From Deltaproteobacteria bacterium (GTDB taxonomy: Bacteria > Myxococcota_A > Polyangia > HGW-17): 36,904 bases of DNA. Where the stretch lies: contig JAQICJ010000236.1 in assembly GCA_027858615.1 (NCBI GenBank), positions 1-36,904 of the forward strand, in the 5' to 3' direction. The first letter of the stretch is position 1. Each line of letters begins with the position of its first letter. The translations under genes were made by a program, and so were the position numbers. The notes beneath the pieces are model-generated. The model was not told the DNA's origin. It saw only the letters and a list, made by a program, of their open reading frames with translations, and searched no databases. Positions 1-8,063 of the stretch are shown in pieces.

Positions 1-16
1 CAGAGGAAGATAAGCC

Positions 17-451
17 ATGAAAGTCGTCATCGGAAGCGATCATGGAGCTTATGAACTCAAGGAAAAACTGAAGATCCATCTGGTTGGCAATGAATATGAC
101 GTCGATGATATTGGCACTTTTTCAGGTAAATCAGTAGATTATCCCGACATAGCCAGAGATTTGTGTGCTGAAGTACTGCAAAACGAAGGTTCAATGGGTC
201 TTCTGATGTGTGGAACTGGATTGGGAATGTCTATTGCTGCCAATAAAGTTCCTGGAATCAGAGCTGCTCTTTGTTCAGAATCATACAGTGCCACCAAATC
301 CAGACAACATAACAATGCCAATGTGCTGTGTCTCGGTGGCAGAACAACAGGGTATGAACTGGCTCAGCATATAGTCGACACCTTTCTTGACACCGAGTTT
401 GAGGGAGGCCGTCATCTGAGAAGGATCAACAAAATCGAATCTTCGCAATGA
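17..451 (+). CDS. rpiB: Ribose-5-phosphate isomerase B (RpiB/LacAB family)
   Basis: Protein MKVVIGSDHGAYELKEKLK...GSMGLLMCGTGLGMSIAANKVPGIRAAL...NNANVLCLGGR, with classic RpiB motifs; AGAGGAAGA Shine-Dalgarno upstream. Confidence 0.95.
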   Translation: MKVVIGSDHGAYELKEKLKIHLVGNEYDVDDIGTFSGKSVDYPDIARDLCAEVLQNEGSMGLLMCGTGLGMSIAANKVPGIRAALCSESYSATKSRQHNNANVLCLGGRTTGYELAQHIVDTFLDTEFEGGRHLRRINKIESSQ

Positions 452-1596
452 GTAAGGCACAACGGGAATTAATTAGTTCCCGTTTCAGATCAGGAAAGAA
501 TATCAGAGTGCAAAACCAATCCAGGCATGAAAATTTCATGCGTGAAGCCTTCAAATTAGCTGAAAAAGGTCTGGGTCGTACTGCTCCTAATCCTCCTGTG
601 GGAGCTGTTATAGTTAAAAACAACAAAATTATAGGTAGAGGGTGGCATCAAGGAGCTGGTTTGCCCCACGCCGAGATTAAAGCCATCAAAGATGCCGGAA
701 TTGAAGCAAAAGGAGCTTCAATTTATGTAACTTTGGAACCATGCAATCATTTCGGCAAAACTCCTCCCTGTTCCAAGGCCATTAAAAATGCTGGACTCAT
801 CAATGTTTATTTTTCCGTCAGGGATCCTCATCAGAAAGCAGGTGGAGGAGGAGCTTTTCTCAGAAATGCCGGGCTGAAGGTCGAGGGAAATATCCTTCTG
901 GAAGAGGGAGAGGAAATGATAAAAGGTTTTCTTGCCCGTATCCGGAAAAATCGACCTCATGTACTTTTGAAACTGGCTCTTACCCTGGATGGGAAAATTG
1001 CCGATCACACTGGAGAAAGCCGCTATATTTCCTCCTCCGGTTCTCGAAAACTTGTTCATGAATGGCGAAATTTTGCAGATGGAGTCATGGTGGGGGGCAA
1101 TACTTTTGCCAGTGATAATCCAAGGCTTAATTGCCGCTTGCCCCAGGGAAAAGATCCGTTAAGATTTATCCTTGATGCCAAGTTGAAACATTTCAATCTC
1201 CATGCCAATGTTTTTAAAAATGGAGAAGGACAGATTTATTTTGTTGTTTCCGATAAGTTGGAAATATCAGAAAAAGAAATTTTGCCGGCAAAATTAATCA
1301 AAAGTCCGGTTCGACCTGATGGTTATTTTGATCTGCATTTTGTATTCAATAAACTGGCTGAACTCGGTTTAAACCGGGTTATGGTTGAAGGTGGTGGCAA
1401 ATTGGCAGCCTCCTTAATTGAAGAGCAGATTGTTGATGAAATTGCACTTTTTTATGCACCGGTGTTTATGCTTGACAATGCAGCCGTCAATGGGTTTGGT
1501 TCAAAAAAATCATATCTGGTGAAAGATATGAAACGTCTTTCCAGTTATACTTGCAGCAGGATCGGTGATGATCTGCTCCTGCAAGGAAAGTTTTAA
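448..1596 (+). CDS. ribD: Bifunctional diaminohydroxyphosphoribosylaminopyrimidine deaminase / 5-amino-6-(5-phosphoribosylamino)uracil reductase RibD (start uncertain: ATG 448, GTG 508 or ATG 538)
   Basis: Deaminase motifs PHAE and PCNHFGKTPPC; reductase motifs LKLALTLDGKIAD and RVMVEGGGKLAASL. ATGA overlap with rpiB at 448, but roughly 30 non-conserved N-terminal residues cover two inverted repeats. Confidence 0.93.
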   Translation: MSKAQRELISSRFRSGKNIRVQNQSRHENFMREAFKLAEKGLGRTAPNPPVGAVIVKNNKIIGRGWHQGAGLPHAEIKAIKDAGIEAKGASIYVTLEPCNHFGKTPPCSKAIKNAGLINVYFSVRDPHQKAGGGGAFLRNAGLKVEGNILLEEGEEMIKGFLARIRKNRPHVLLKLALTLDGKIADHTGESRYISSSGSRKLVHEWRNFADGVMVGGNTFASDNPRLNCRLPQGKDPLRFILDAKLKHFNLHANVFKNGEGQIYFVVSDKLEISEKEILPAKLIKSPVRPDGYFDLHFVFNKLAELGLNRVMVEGGGKLAASLIEEQIVDEIALFYAPVFMLDNAAVNGFGSKKSYLVKDMKRLSSYTCSRIGDDLLLQGKF

Positions 1597-1604
1597 CAAT
1601 TAAT

Positions 1605-2213
1605 ATGTTTACAGGTATTATTGAAGAAGTTGGAATTCTCAAAGAAACGAGACCAGAAGCGCGATCCTTGAAGGTAGTTGTGCAATCCAAACTTCCTCTG
1701 GACGAAATCAAAATTGGAGACAGCATTTGTGTTGAAGGGATGTGTTTGTCCTGTGTCGGCAAAGATCCCACCAACAAAACTTTTACTGTTGATGCAGTGG
1801 GAGAAACAGTGAAACGTACCACCCTTTCCACTTGGCATAAAGGTCGCAAATTGAATTTGGAAAGGGCTTTGCCGGCAACAGGGCGTTTTGACGGCCATTT
1901 TGTTTCCGGCCATGTTGATTGTCAGGGCAGGGTGGCCAGAATTGTCAACCAGGGACGGCAATTCAATCTGGCTGTTAACTTTCCCGCAGAATACCGGAAA
2001 TTTATTGCCCCCAAGGGTTCTATCACTGTCAATGGTGTTTCCCTTACAGTGGCAGAGATAACCGGTTGCAGATTTACGGTGGCAGTTATCCCCCTCACTG
2101 TCAGGGAAACAACTTTACAATATCTCAGACCGGGGGAGCCGGTAAATATTGAAGTAGATCTTATAGCCAGATATATAGCTAATTTTTTGAGTAATAACCT
2201 TGAAACGAGGTAA
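1605..2213 (+). CDS. ribE: Riboflavin synthase alpha subunit
   Basis: MFTGIIEEVG start, duplicated lumazine-binding domains, GHFVSGHVDCQG and NGVSLTVAEI motifs. Confidence 0.95.
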   Translation: MFTGIIEEVGILKETRPEARSLKVVVQSKLPLDEIKIGDSICVEGMCLSCVGKDPTNKTFTVDAVGETVKRTTLSTWHKGRKLNLERALPATGRFDGHFVSGHVDCQGRVARIVNQGRQFNLAVNFPAEYRKFIAPKGSITVNGVSLTVAEITGCRFTVAVIPLTVRETTLQYLRPGEPVNIEVDLIARYIANFLSNNLETR

Positions 2214-2216
2214 ATA

Positions 2217-3365
2217 ATGTTTTTCAGTGAAAATGAACAGGAAGCCATTTTGCGAGTTGAAAAGGCAATAAAAGAAATTAAAGCTGGAAGGATGGTCATC
2301 CTTACGGATGATGAAGATCGGGAAAATGAAGGTGATCTGGTTCTGGCAGCTGAAAAAGTTACGCCTGAAGCTGTAAATTTTATGGCCAAATATGGTCGCG
2401 GTTTGATTTGTCTCACTCTCATGCCCGATAGAATTGAACAATTGGGTCTTAAAATGATGGTAGACGATAATTCATCCCGTTTTAACACAGCCTTTACCGT
2501 TTCCATAGAAGCTCGCAAAGGAGTTTCCACCGGAATCAGTGCGGCTGACAGGGCTAAAACCATTAAAACAGCTGTTGCCAAAGAGGCGACTTCTGACGAT
2601 TTGATTTCCCCCGGACATATTTTTCCATTGAAAGCCCAAAGAGGAGGGGTTCTGGTGAGAGTGGGACAGACTGAGGGCAGTGTGGATCTGGCACGACTTG
2701 CCGGTCTTTTCCCTGCAGGAGTTATTTGTGAAGTGATGAATGAAGACGGAACCATGGCCAGAAGAGATGATTTGGAAAAGTTCTGCCAGGAACACGAACT
2801 GGCCATATTATCGGTGAATGATCTTATTGTTTACCGGTTGAACCATGAATATCTGGTCAAAGAAAAGATCCATCGCAGATTTCCTTTTGAAATATCCGGT
2901 GAAACCGTTGAAATGGATGTAAGGATATTCACTTCACCTGTAAATGAAAGAGAATTGATGGCTATTTCACTGGGTGAAATTGAAGAAAAAGAGCCAACTC
3001 TGGTTCGAATGCACCGAGGTTGCCATATTTCAGACCTTTTTAGGATTGGACGTTGTAATTGCGGACAAGTGCTGCAGCGTTCCCTTGAAATGATAAAAGC
3101 CGCCGGCAAAGGGATTATTGTATACATTGACGATGGGACTTTCAGTCTGAGTGAATGCATGAATAAGCATATCATTGAACCTCAGGATGAAGATGTTCTT
3201 AACACCAAAAAACATAATTTCGGTTTGGGTGCTCAGGTACTGAAGGAACTTGGGGTGGAAAAATTGAAATTGATCACCGAACATCAGTATGAATTAGCCG
3301 GAATCAAAGCTTACGGTCTGGAAATTGTCGACAGGGTCAGCCCAATCAAAGGAGCCGGTACTTGA
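2217..3365 (+). CDS. ribB: 3,4-dihydroxy-2-butanone-4-phosphate synthase fused to a degenerate GTP cyclohydrolase II-like domain (RibBA/RibBX type)
   Basis: N-terminal RibB motifs DDEDRENEGDLV, SPGHIFPL, GVLVRVGQTEGSVDL. C-terminal RibA-like domain keeps the C-x10-C-x-C zinc site (CHISDLFRIGRCNC) but lacks the EGRG, RDYG and TNNP motifs. Confidence 0.92.
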   Translation: MFFSENEQEAILRVEKAIKEIKAGRMVILTDDEDRENEGDLVLAAEKVTPEAVNFMAKYGRGLICLTLMPDRIEQLGLKMMVDDNSSRFNTAFTVSIEARKGVSTGISAADRAKTIKTAVAKEATSDDLISPGHIFPLKAQRGGVLVRVGQTEGSVDLARLAGLFPAGVICEVMNEDGTMARRDDLEKFCQEHELAILSVNDLIVYRLNHEYLVKEKIHRRFPFEISGETVEMDVRIFTSPVNERELMAISLGEIEEKEPTLVRMHRGCHISDLFRIGRCNCGQVLQRSLEMIKAAGKGIIVYIDDGTFSLSECMNKHIIEPQDEDVLNTKKHNFGLGAQVLKELGVEKLKLITEHQYELAGIKAYGLEIVDRVSPIKGAGT

Positions 3366-5188
3366 TGACAATCTATAACTGGCGGAAGTATATTCGTGCT
3401 TCAACTAAGGATTGTGAAGAAATTTTCAGGGAAATTACAGACGGCAGCAAGGTCTTTATCGGAACCGGAGCGGGAGAGCCTGCTTATTTGGTGGATCAAC
3501 TACTGCCCCTGGTGGAGAAAAAAGGTCTTCATCTTATTTTTGGCTGGTCTTTTCGTGAAGTCCCCCTTCTGAGTTCCGATTATTACCCCAAACCTTCATA
3601 TTATTTTCTGACCAGTAAACAGCGTCAATCTTTTTTGGAAGGCAAGGCCGATTACATTCCCGGACAACCTGCTCAAATAACAGAGTCTTTCAAACACGAC
3701 AAAGCACTGGATGTTGTTTTTATTCAGGTGGGAGTTCCTGACAGTCATGGATATTTCAGCCTGGGGGTTTCAGTAGATATCACCAGAGCGGCTATTGAAG
3801 GTGCAAAATTAGTGGTGGCACAGATTAATCAATTCATGCCCAGAACCCACGGTGATTCATTTCTTCATTTTCGCGACATAGATTATTTTGTAAAACATTC
3901 CGAACCGGTTGTCGAATTCGAGCCTCCCGAACTGTCTCTTGAAGTTGCAGAAAGTATCGGTCGCCATATCAGTTATCTGATTCCAGACAGAGCCACTATC
4001 CAGATGGGAATAGGGCCGGCACCCTGGAATGCTGTAAAGCAGAGTTTCCTGAAAAAAGATATTGGAGTCCATTCTTTTGTAATTTCGGACTGGTTGATGC
4101 ATTTGATCAATGAAGGGGTAGTTACCAACAGATTCAAAGAAGTAAACAGAGGCAAGGTTGTGGCAAGTTTTGCCATCGGCACCAGAATGTTTTATGAATT
4201 CCTTGATGATTCTCCGGTTGTGGAAATGAAAACTGCAGAATATGTGTCTTCCAGTAAAATCATTCGCCAGCATTCCCGATTTATTTCCATCAATACACCT
4301 CAAAAACTTGATCTTTCCGGTCAGGTTTGTGCGGGTCATGACGAGAGAGGGTTTTATTCTGATATTGCCGGCATGGACGAATTTGCCAGTGTAATCAGTA
4401 GGTTTCCCGGAGGGAATTCTATTTTGGCTTTCTCCTCTGTGGACAAGGATGGTGTTTCCAATATTTTGCCGTTTTTCAAAGACGGCGAAGGTATTGTTTT
4501 AAAAAGAAATAATATTGATTATGTTCTTACTGAATACGGTTCGATCAATTTGGCCGGAAAAACATTGACCCAAAGAGCTTTGGGGTTGATTCACATTGCT
4601 CATCCTGATTATAGAAAAGAACTTTACAATCAGGTTGTCAATAAAATTCATTTTCCAGTTCTCAACCCTGTTTTTCTTGATTACAAACCAGAAATTATTT
4701 ATCGCCATCAACTGGACAATGGGAAAAATATCACTATCAAGCAGGCTTTGCCCACGGATCTGGAAGACATCAGAAGAATTTTTCATTCTTTCTCCCAGCG
4801 GGAAAAAATGTTGCGATTTTTCAGTTCAGGGAAAAATATTGGCAAATATCTGTACAAGTCTTTTGAAAAGGAAAATTTCCATATTCTGGTTGCTTTTATC
4901 AAATTAGACGGCAATGAGGAGGCGGTTGGAATGGCTGAATTTTCAAAATCCGGCAAGGAAGCGCAAATTGCTTTTGCAGTTAAAAATACACAGCGCCGCA
5001 GGGGAATCGGCAAAAAATTACTGTCCGCCTGCCTCAAACTGGCTCAAAAAGAAAATATACAAACCTTGAAAGCTCAGGTTCTGGTGCAAAATCGCAAGAT
5101 GGTCAATTTTTTTGAAACAGATTCCAATCCCTGGCAGAAAAGTGACGAGGGCAGGATCATACAATTCAGTCTCGATTTTTCAGACTGA
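3365..5188 (+). CDS. Acetyl-CoA hydrolase/CoA-transferase family protein with C-terminal GNAT acetyltransferase domain
   Basis: GTGAGEP near the N-terminus, GIGPAPWNAV, DLSGQVCAG, LTEYGSINLAGKTLTQRA, then GNAT signature FAVKNTQRRRGIGKKLLSACLKLA. ATG at 3365 overlaps the ribB stop. Confidence 0.88.
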   Translation: MTIYNWRKYIRASTKDCEEIFREITDGSKVFIGTGAGEPAYLVDQLLPLVEKKGLHLIFGWSFREVPLLSSDYYPKPSYYFLTSKQRQSFLEGKADYIPGQPAQITESFKHDKALDVVFIQVGVPDSHGYFSLGVSVDITRAAIEGAKLVVAQINQFMPRTHGDSFLHFRDIDYFVKHSEPVVEFEPPELSLEVAESIGRHISYLIPDRATIQMGIGPAPWNAVKQSFLKKDIGVHSFVISDWLMHLINEGVVTNRFKEVNRGKVVASFAIGTRMFYEFLDDSPVVEMKTAEYVSSSKIIRQHSRFISINTPQKLDLSGQVCAGHDERGFYSDIAGMDEFASVISRFPGGNSILAFSSVDKDGVSNILPFFKDGEGIVLKRNNIDYVLTEYGSINLAGKTLTQRALGLIHIAHPDYRKELYNQVVNKIHFPVLNPVFLDYKPEIIYRHQLDNGKNITIKQALPTDLEDIRRIFHSFSQREKMLRFFSSGKNIGKYLYKSFEKENFHILVAFIKLDGNEEAVGMAEFSKSGKEAQIAFAVKNTQRRRGIGKKLLSACLKLAQKENIQTLKAQVLVQNRKMVNFFETDSNPWQKSDEGRIIQFSLDFSD

Positions 5189-5293
5189 CATTCTTATATT
5201 CCTGTTAAAAGATGGGGCTATAAAGTTGAATAAGGCTTTTGTCCCTGTATTAACAGCATCTTCCGGGTTTATTCTTTAAAACCACTTGTCCTA

Positions 5294-5321
5294 TTTGAAA
5301 ATATATTAATTAGGGTATACT
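5294..5321 (+). promoter_or_regulatory. Candidate sigma70-like promoter (TTTGAA / TATACT, 16 bp spacer) upstream of lipoprotein gene 5458
   Basis: TATACT at 5316-5321 with TTTGAA at 5294-5299, followed by a roughly 130 nt leader. Confidence 0.35.
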
Positions 5322-5457
5322 ATCAATACAACAGAACCTAAAAGGTTTGAAAAACGAACATCAATCATTGATGATTAATTTTGTTCTAAGGCAGAATTTT
5401 CAACTTGGGTTTTTTGTTTTTTTAATCAATTCATATTCTTTACCCAGAATGGAGTAG

Positions 5458-7545
5458 ATGATGTTTTCAAAAAGAATTCTATCCCGGATTTTCATGGTCA
5501 TTGCCGCTTTTGTTTTTATGAGTTGTGCCAATTCTTCAGGCGACAGCAACAATGAAAATAATGTCAACAATACTAACAATCAACATCAAACATGTGAACC
5601 CAGTGAGGAATCTGGTTTTTATCTAGTTCCTGTGGGCAAAGTTGATTTTGAGATAATCACGGGGGAGCAGGTTGTTTTGAAAGCTATGGTTGTCAAAAGA
5701 ACCGAAAGTGAAGACTATCAAGACGGTCTGGCTGCAGGTTATGAGCTTGGTGTCGAAGTAATTGCCGGTGGTGAAGGAGGAGCCCTCAGTTCTAACACCA
5801 TGATTACCGATGCCAACGGAATGGCCACGGTAGAATTTTCCGGATCAAATGCCGGAAGTTATAAAATTCTTGTTTCCGGTGAAGGAGTCTGTTCCCGGCA
5901 ATATTCAGTTGAAGTCAGAGATATACTGGCCAGATTGGAAGCCTTGGATAATCCCTCAGTAACCTATATCGGCCGCAGGATTTCTCTTGGAGTAAGAGCT
6001 TATACAATGATTGGCGGCAGTGGTGAACAAAATCTGTCCAATCGACCCGTAACCTTTGAACTGGTTGAGCCACAGGGCGCTGACACCATACTTGAGGATT
6101 CCAGCGGTGCTCAGAATCAGCAGATTACGGTCAATACAGATGTTGGCGGTCGTGCCTCCATCTTGTTCAATACCGGTACAGCTCCTTATACTGCAAATAT
6201 CCGGGCAACCCTTGATGGTCTTTCAGTTGAACCTGTTTTAATGCAGGTTGAAGTTCAGGACAACGGCAGTGGCGGTCCTTGTGAAAACAATATTGATTGT
6301 CCTGCCATCGCTCCTATTTGTGATGAAGGAGTTTGTATTGAAGTTACCGGCGGCGGCAGTTGTACAACCGATGATGATTGTATCAGTCCTTATATTTGTA
6401 TCGGCGATTCCTGTCTTCCTCCCGGAGATGGTGAAAAATGCGATCTCCTTTCAACCGCCAATCCCTGTCCTGCAGGCAAGGTTTGTATCGGTGGCTATTG
6501 TGTAAACGAACCCGGTAATTGTACAAACAACGACGATTGCCCCACCGGTTTTCTTTGCGAAGACGGTGTTTGTGTGGGAGAAGGCGAAGATAATTGTTAC
6601 GAAGTTCCTTGCTCTGATCCCAACGATGTTTGTATTAACGGCATCTGTATAAATCCCGATGATTGCAATTTGCAGGATTCTCCCACCAGATTGGGTGGAA
6701 CCTGGAATTTTGACTCCATGCTTCACCTCAGGGATGCGGTTCATCCTATCCTGGGTGGTATTCTCACTGCATCAGAAATACTGCGAGATATTATCCTCGG
6801 CAATTTCTCCATTGGGGGGATTCCTTCCTGGCTCATGAGTGCGGTAAATGACTTTTTGCAGGATTTAATCAGTGAATATGTGCCTGGATGGGCTCAAGAT
6901 CTGATTGTCGCCCTGGGTGACGTCAGTGATATCGTAGATGACATGCGTGTTTTGCATACTGTAAATCTTGTAGCCATGGGCAACGATGAATATTATGGTA
7001 CCCAAGTCTGGGATATGGTTGAATTCGAATACAGAGGCAACTATGTTTCTTCTCCACCTGAAGATATTCTCGGGTTCCAGGTTATTCCCGAAGATTTTAC
7101 TTCCCGTGAAATCTGCGGAACCTTCTATATTGACCAGTACTCGATCCAGAATGTGGTAGGAGGCTTAATTCGCTGGGCTATTGATGTAGTTGTGACCGGA
7201 GTCACTTGTTCCAATGGCGGACCCTGTTATTACAGCCTTGAGGATGCACTTGAAGATCTGATTGATTGTGACGCCATAGCTATTGCTATTGACGACTTGA
7301 TTTACTCTATCTGGTCTGACGCTCCCTCTGTGTATAGTCCTGTTTACAGCGCCTGTGACAATAACAAGATGGATGCCATCGACGAAATCATTCAGGCTCT
7401 CGATAATATAGAAGTCAGCCTCAATCTTCTCAGATTAAGAGGTGTTTCTCCAATAGTCAATGATAGCAACATGCAACCAGGTTCCTGGTATGGTACTCTG
7501 TCTGGAGGAAACTTTGACGGTGAATTCACCGCTGTAAAACAATAA
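5458..7545 (+). CDS. Secreted lipoprotein: Asn-rich linker, Ig-like region, five or so Cys-rich C-x(n)-DC...GxC repeats, large C-terminal domain of unknown function
   Basis: Lipobox VFMSC followed by SSGDSNNENNVNNTNNQ; Ig-like segments (DANGMATVEF, TDVGGRASILF); repeats such as CENNIDCPAIAPICDEGVC, CTTDDDCISPYICIGDSC, CTNNDDCPTGFLCEDGVC. Confidence 0.85.
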   Translation: MMFSKRILSRIFMVIAAFVFMSCANSSGDSNNENNVNNTNNQHQTCEPSEESGFYLVPVGKVDFEIITGEQVVLKAMVVKRTESEDYQDGLAAGYELGVEVIAGGEGGALSSNTMITDANGMATVEFSGSNAGSYKILVSGEGVCSRQYSVEVRDILARLEALDNPSVTYIGRRISLGVRAYTMIGGSGEQNLSNRPVTFELVEPQGADTILEDSSGAQNQQITVNTDVGGRASILFNTGTAPYTANIRATLDGLSVEPVLMQVEVQDNGSGGPCENNIDCPAIAPICDEGVCIEVTGGGSCTTDDDCISPYICIGDSCLPPGDGEKCDLLSTANPCPAGKVCIGGYCVNEPGNCTNNDDCPTGFLCEDGVCVGEGEDNCYEVPCSDPNDVCINGICINPDDCNLQDSPTRLGGTWNFDSMLHLRDAVHPILGGILTASEILRDIILGNFSIGGIPSWLMSAVNDFLQDLISEYVPGWAQDLIVALGDVSDIVDDMRVLHTVNLVAMGNDEYYGTQVWDMVEFEYRGNYVSSPPEDILGFQVIPEDFTSREICGTFYIDQYSIQNVVGGLIRWAIDVVVTGVTCSNGGPCYYSLEDALEDLIDCDAIAIAIDDLIYSIWSDAPSVYSPVYSACDNNKMDAIDEIIQALDNIEVSLNLLRLRGVSPIVNDSNMQPGSWYGTLSGGNFDGEFTAVKQ

Positions 7546-7774
7546 GCTTTTTTCAGTCACTCTATCTTTCTGCCTGCTCCCACCTGATTTTTCTGCATAA
7601 AATCCCATGCAAACGGTTTAATTAAAAAAAGCGTATTCATATACAGATTTATTGGGAACTTGTTCATTGTGAGGGAGAGAGTTGAAGAGAAAAATAATAA
7701 ATATTCCAATATCAACTCGACAGAATTCTAAACTTAAACTATACTATTTCAGGCAAATGAATTGTCTGGTATTT

Positions 7775-7806
7775 TTCACAAATTAACCCAGTGGATAATT
7801 TGTGAA
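7775..7806. repeat. Perfect 11-bp inverted repeat TTCACAAATTA-N10-TAATTTGTGAA
   Basis: Arms 7775-7785 and 7796-7806 are exact reverse complements; intergenic. Confidence 0.7.
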
Positions 7807-7860
7807 TTTCCGGATTTCATTTTTCAAAATCGATTTTCGTATTTTTTGACAAAGTATTTG

Positions 7861-7876
7861 CTGTTGGACCCAACAG
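7861..7876. promoter_or_regulatory. Palindromic operator-like site CTGTTGG-AC-CCAACAG
   Basis: Perfect 7-bp arms with a 2-bp centre, 10 bp downstream of a TTGACA hexamer (7846-7851), upstream of lipoprotein gene 8064. Confidence 0.45.
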
Positions 7877-8063
7877 ACACTACATTTTAAATTGAACTAT
7901 GTTTTCGATTTTTGTAATCCCTTGACTAATCCATATTTTATTTTAGAAGTGATTATTAGAGTGATTATATGTTAAAAAAATCTTTCCAAGCCTGATTAAA
8001 TTCAAGTCTGCAAAGGAAACTAAGTAATTATATTCTTTATCCTTAAAATTTCAGAGGTTATAA

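Noticed and set aside
448-540. Possible FMN riboswitch before ribD
   Set aside because: The region is too short and lacks the RFN consensus; only simple inverted repeats are visible.
1922-2806. 294-aa - strand ORF across ribE and ribB
   Set aside because: Antisense to two confidently identified genes and Ser/Arg-rich low-quality translation.
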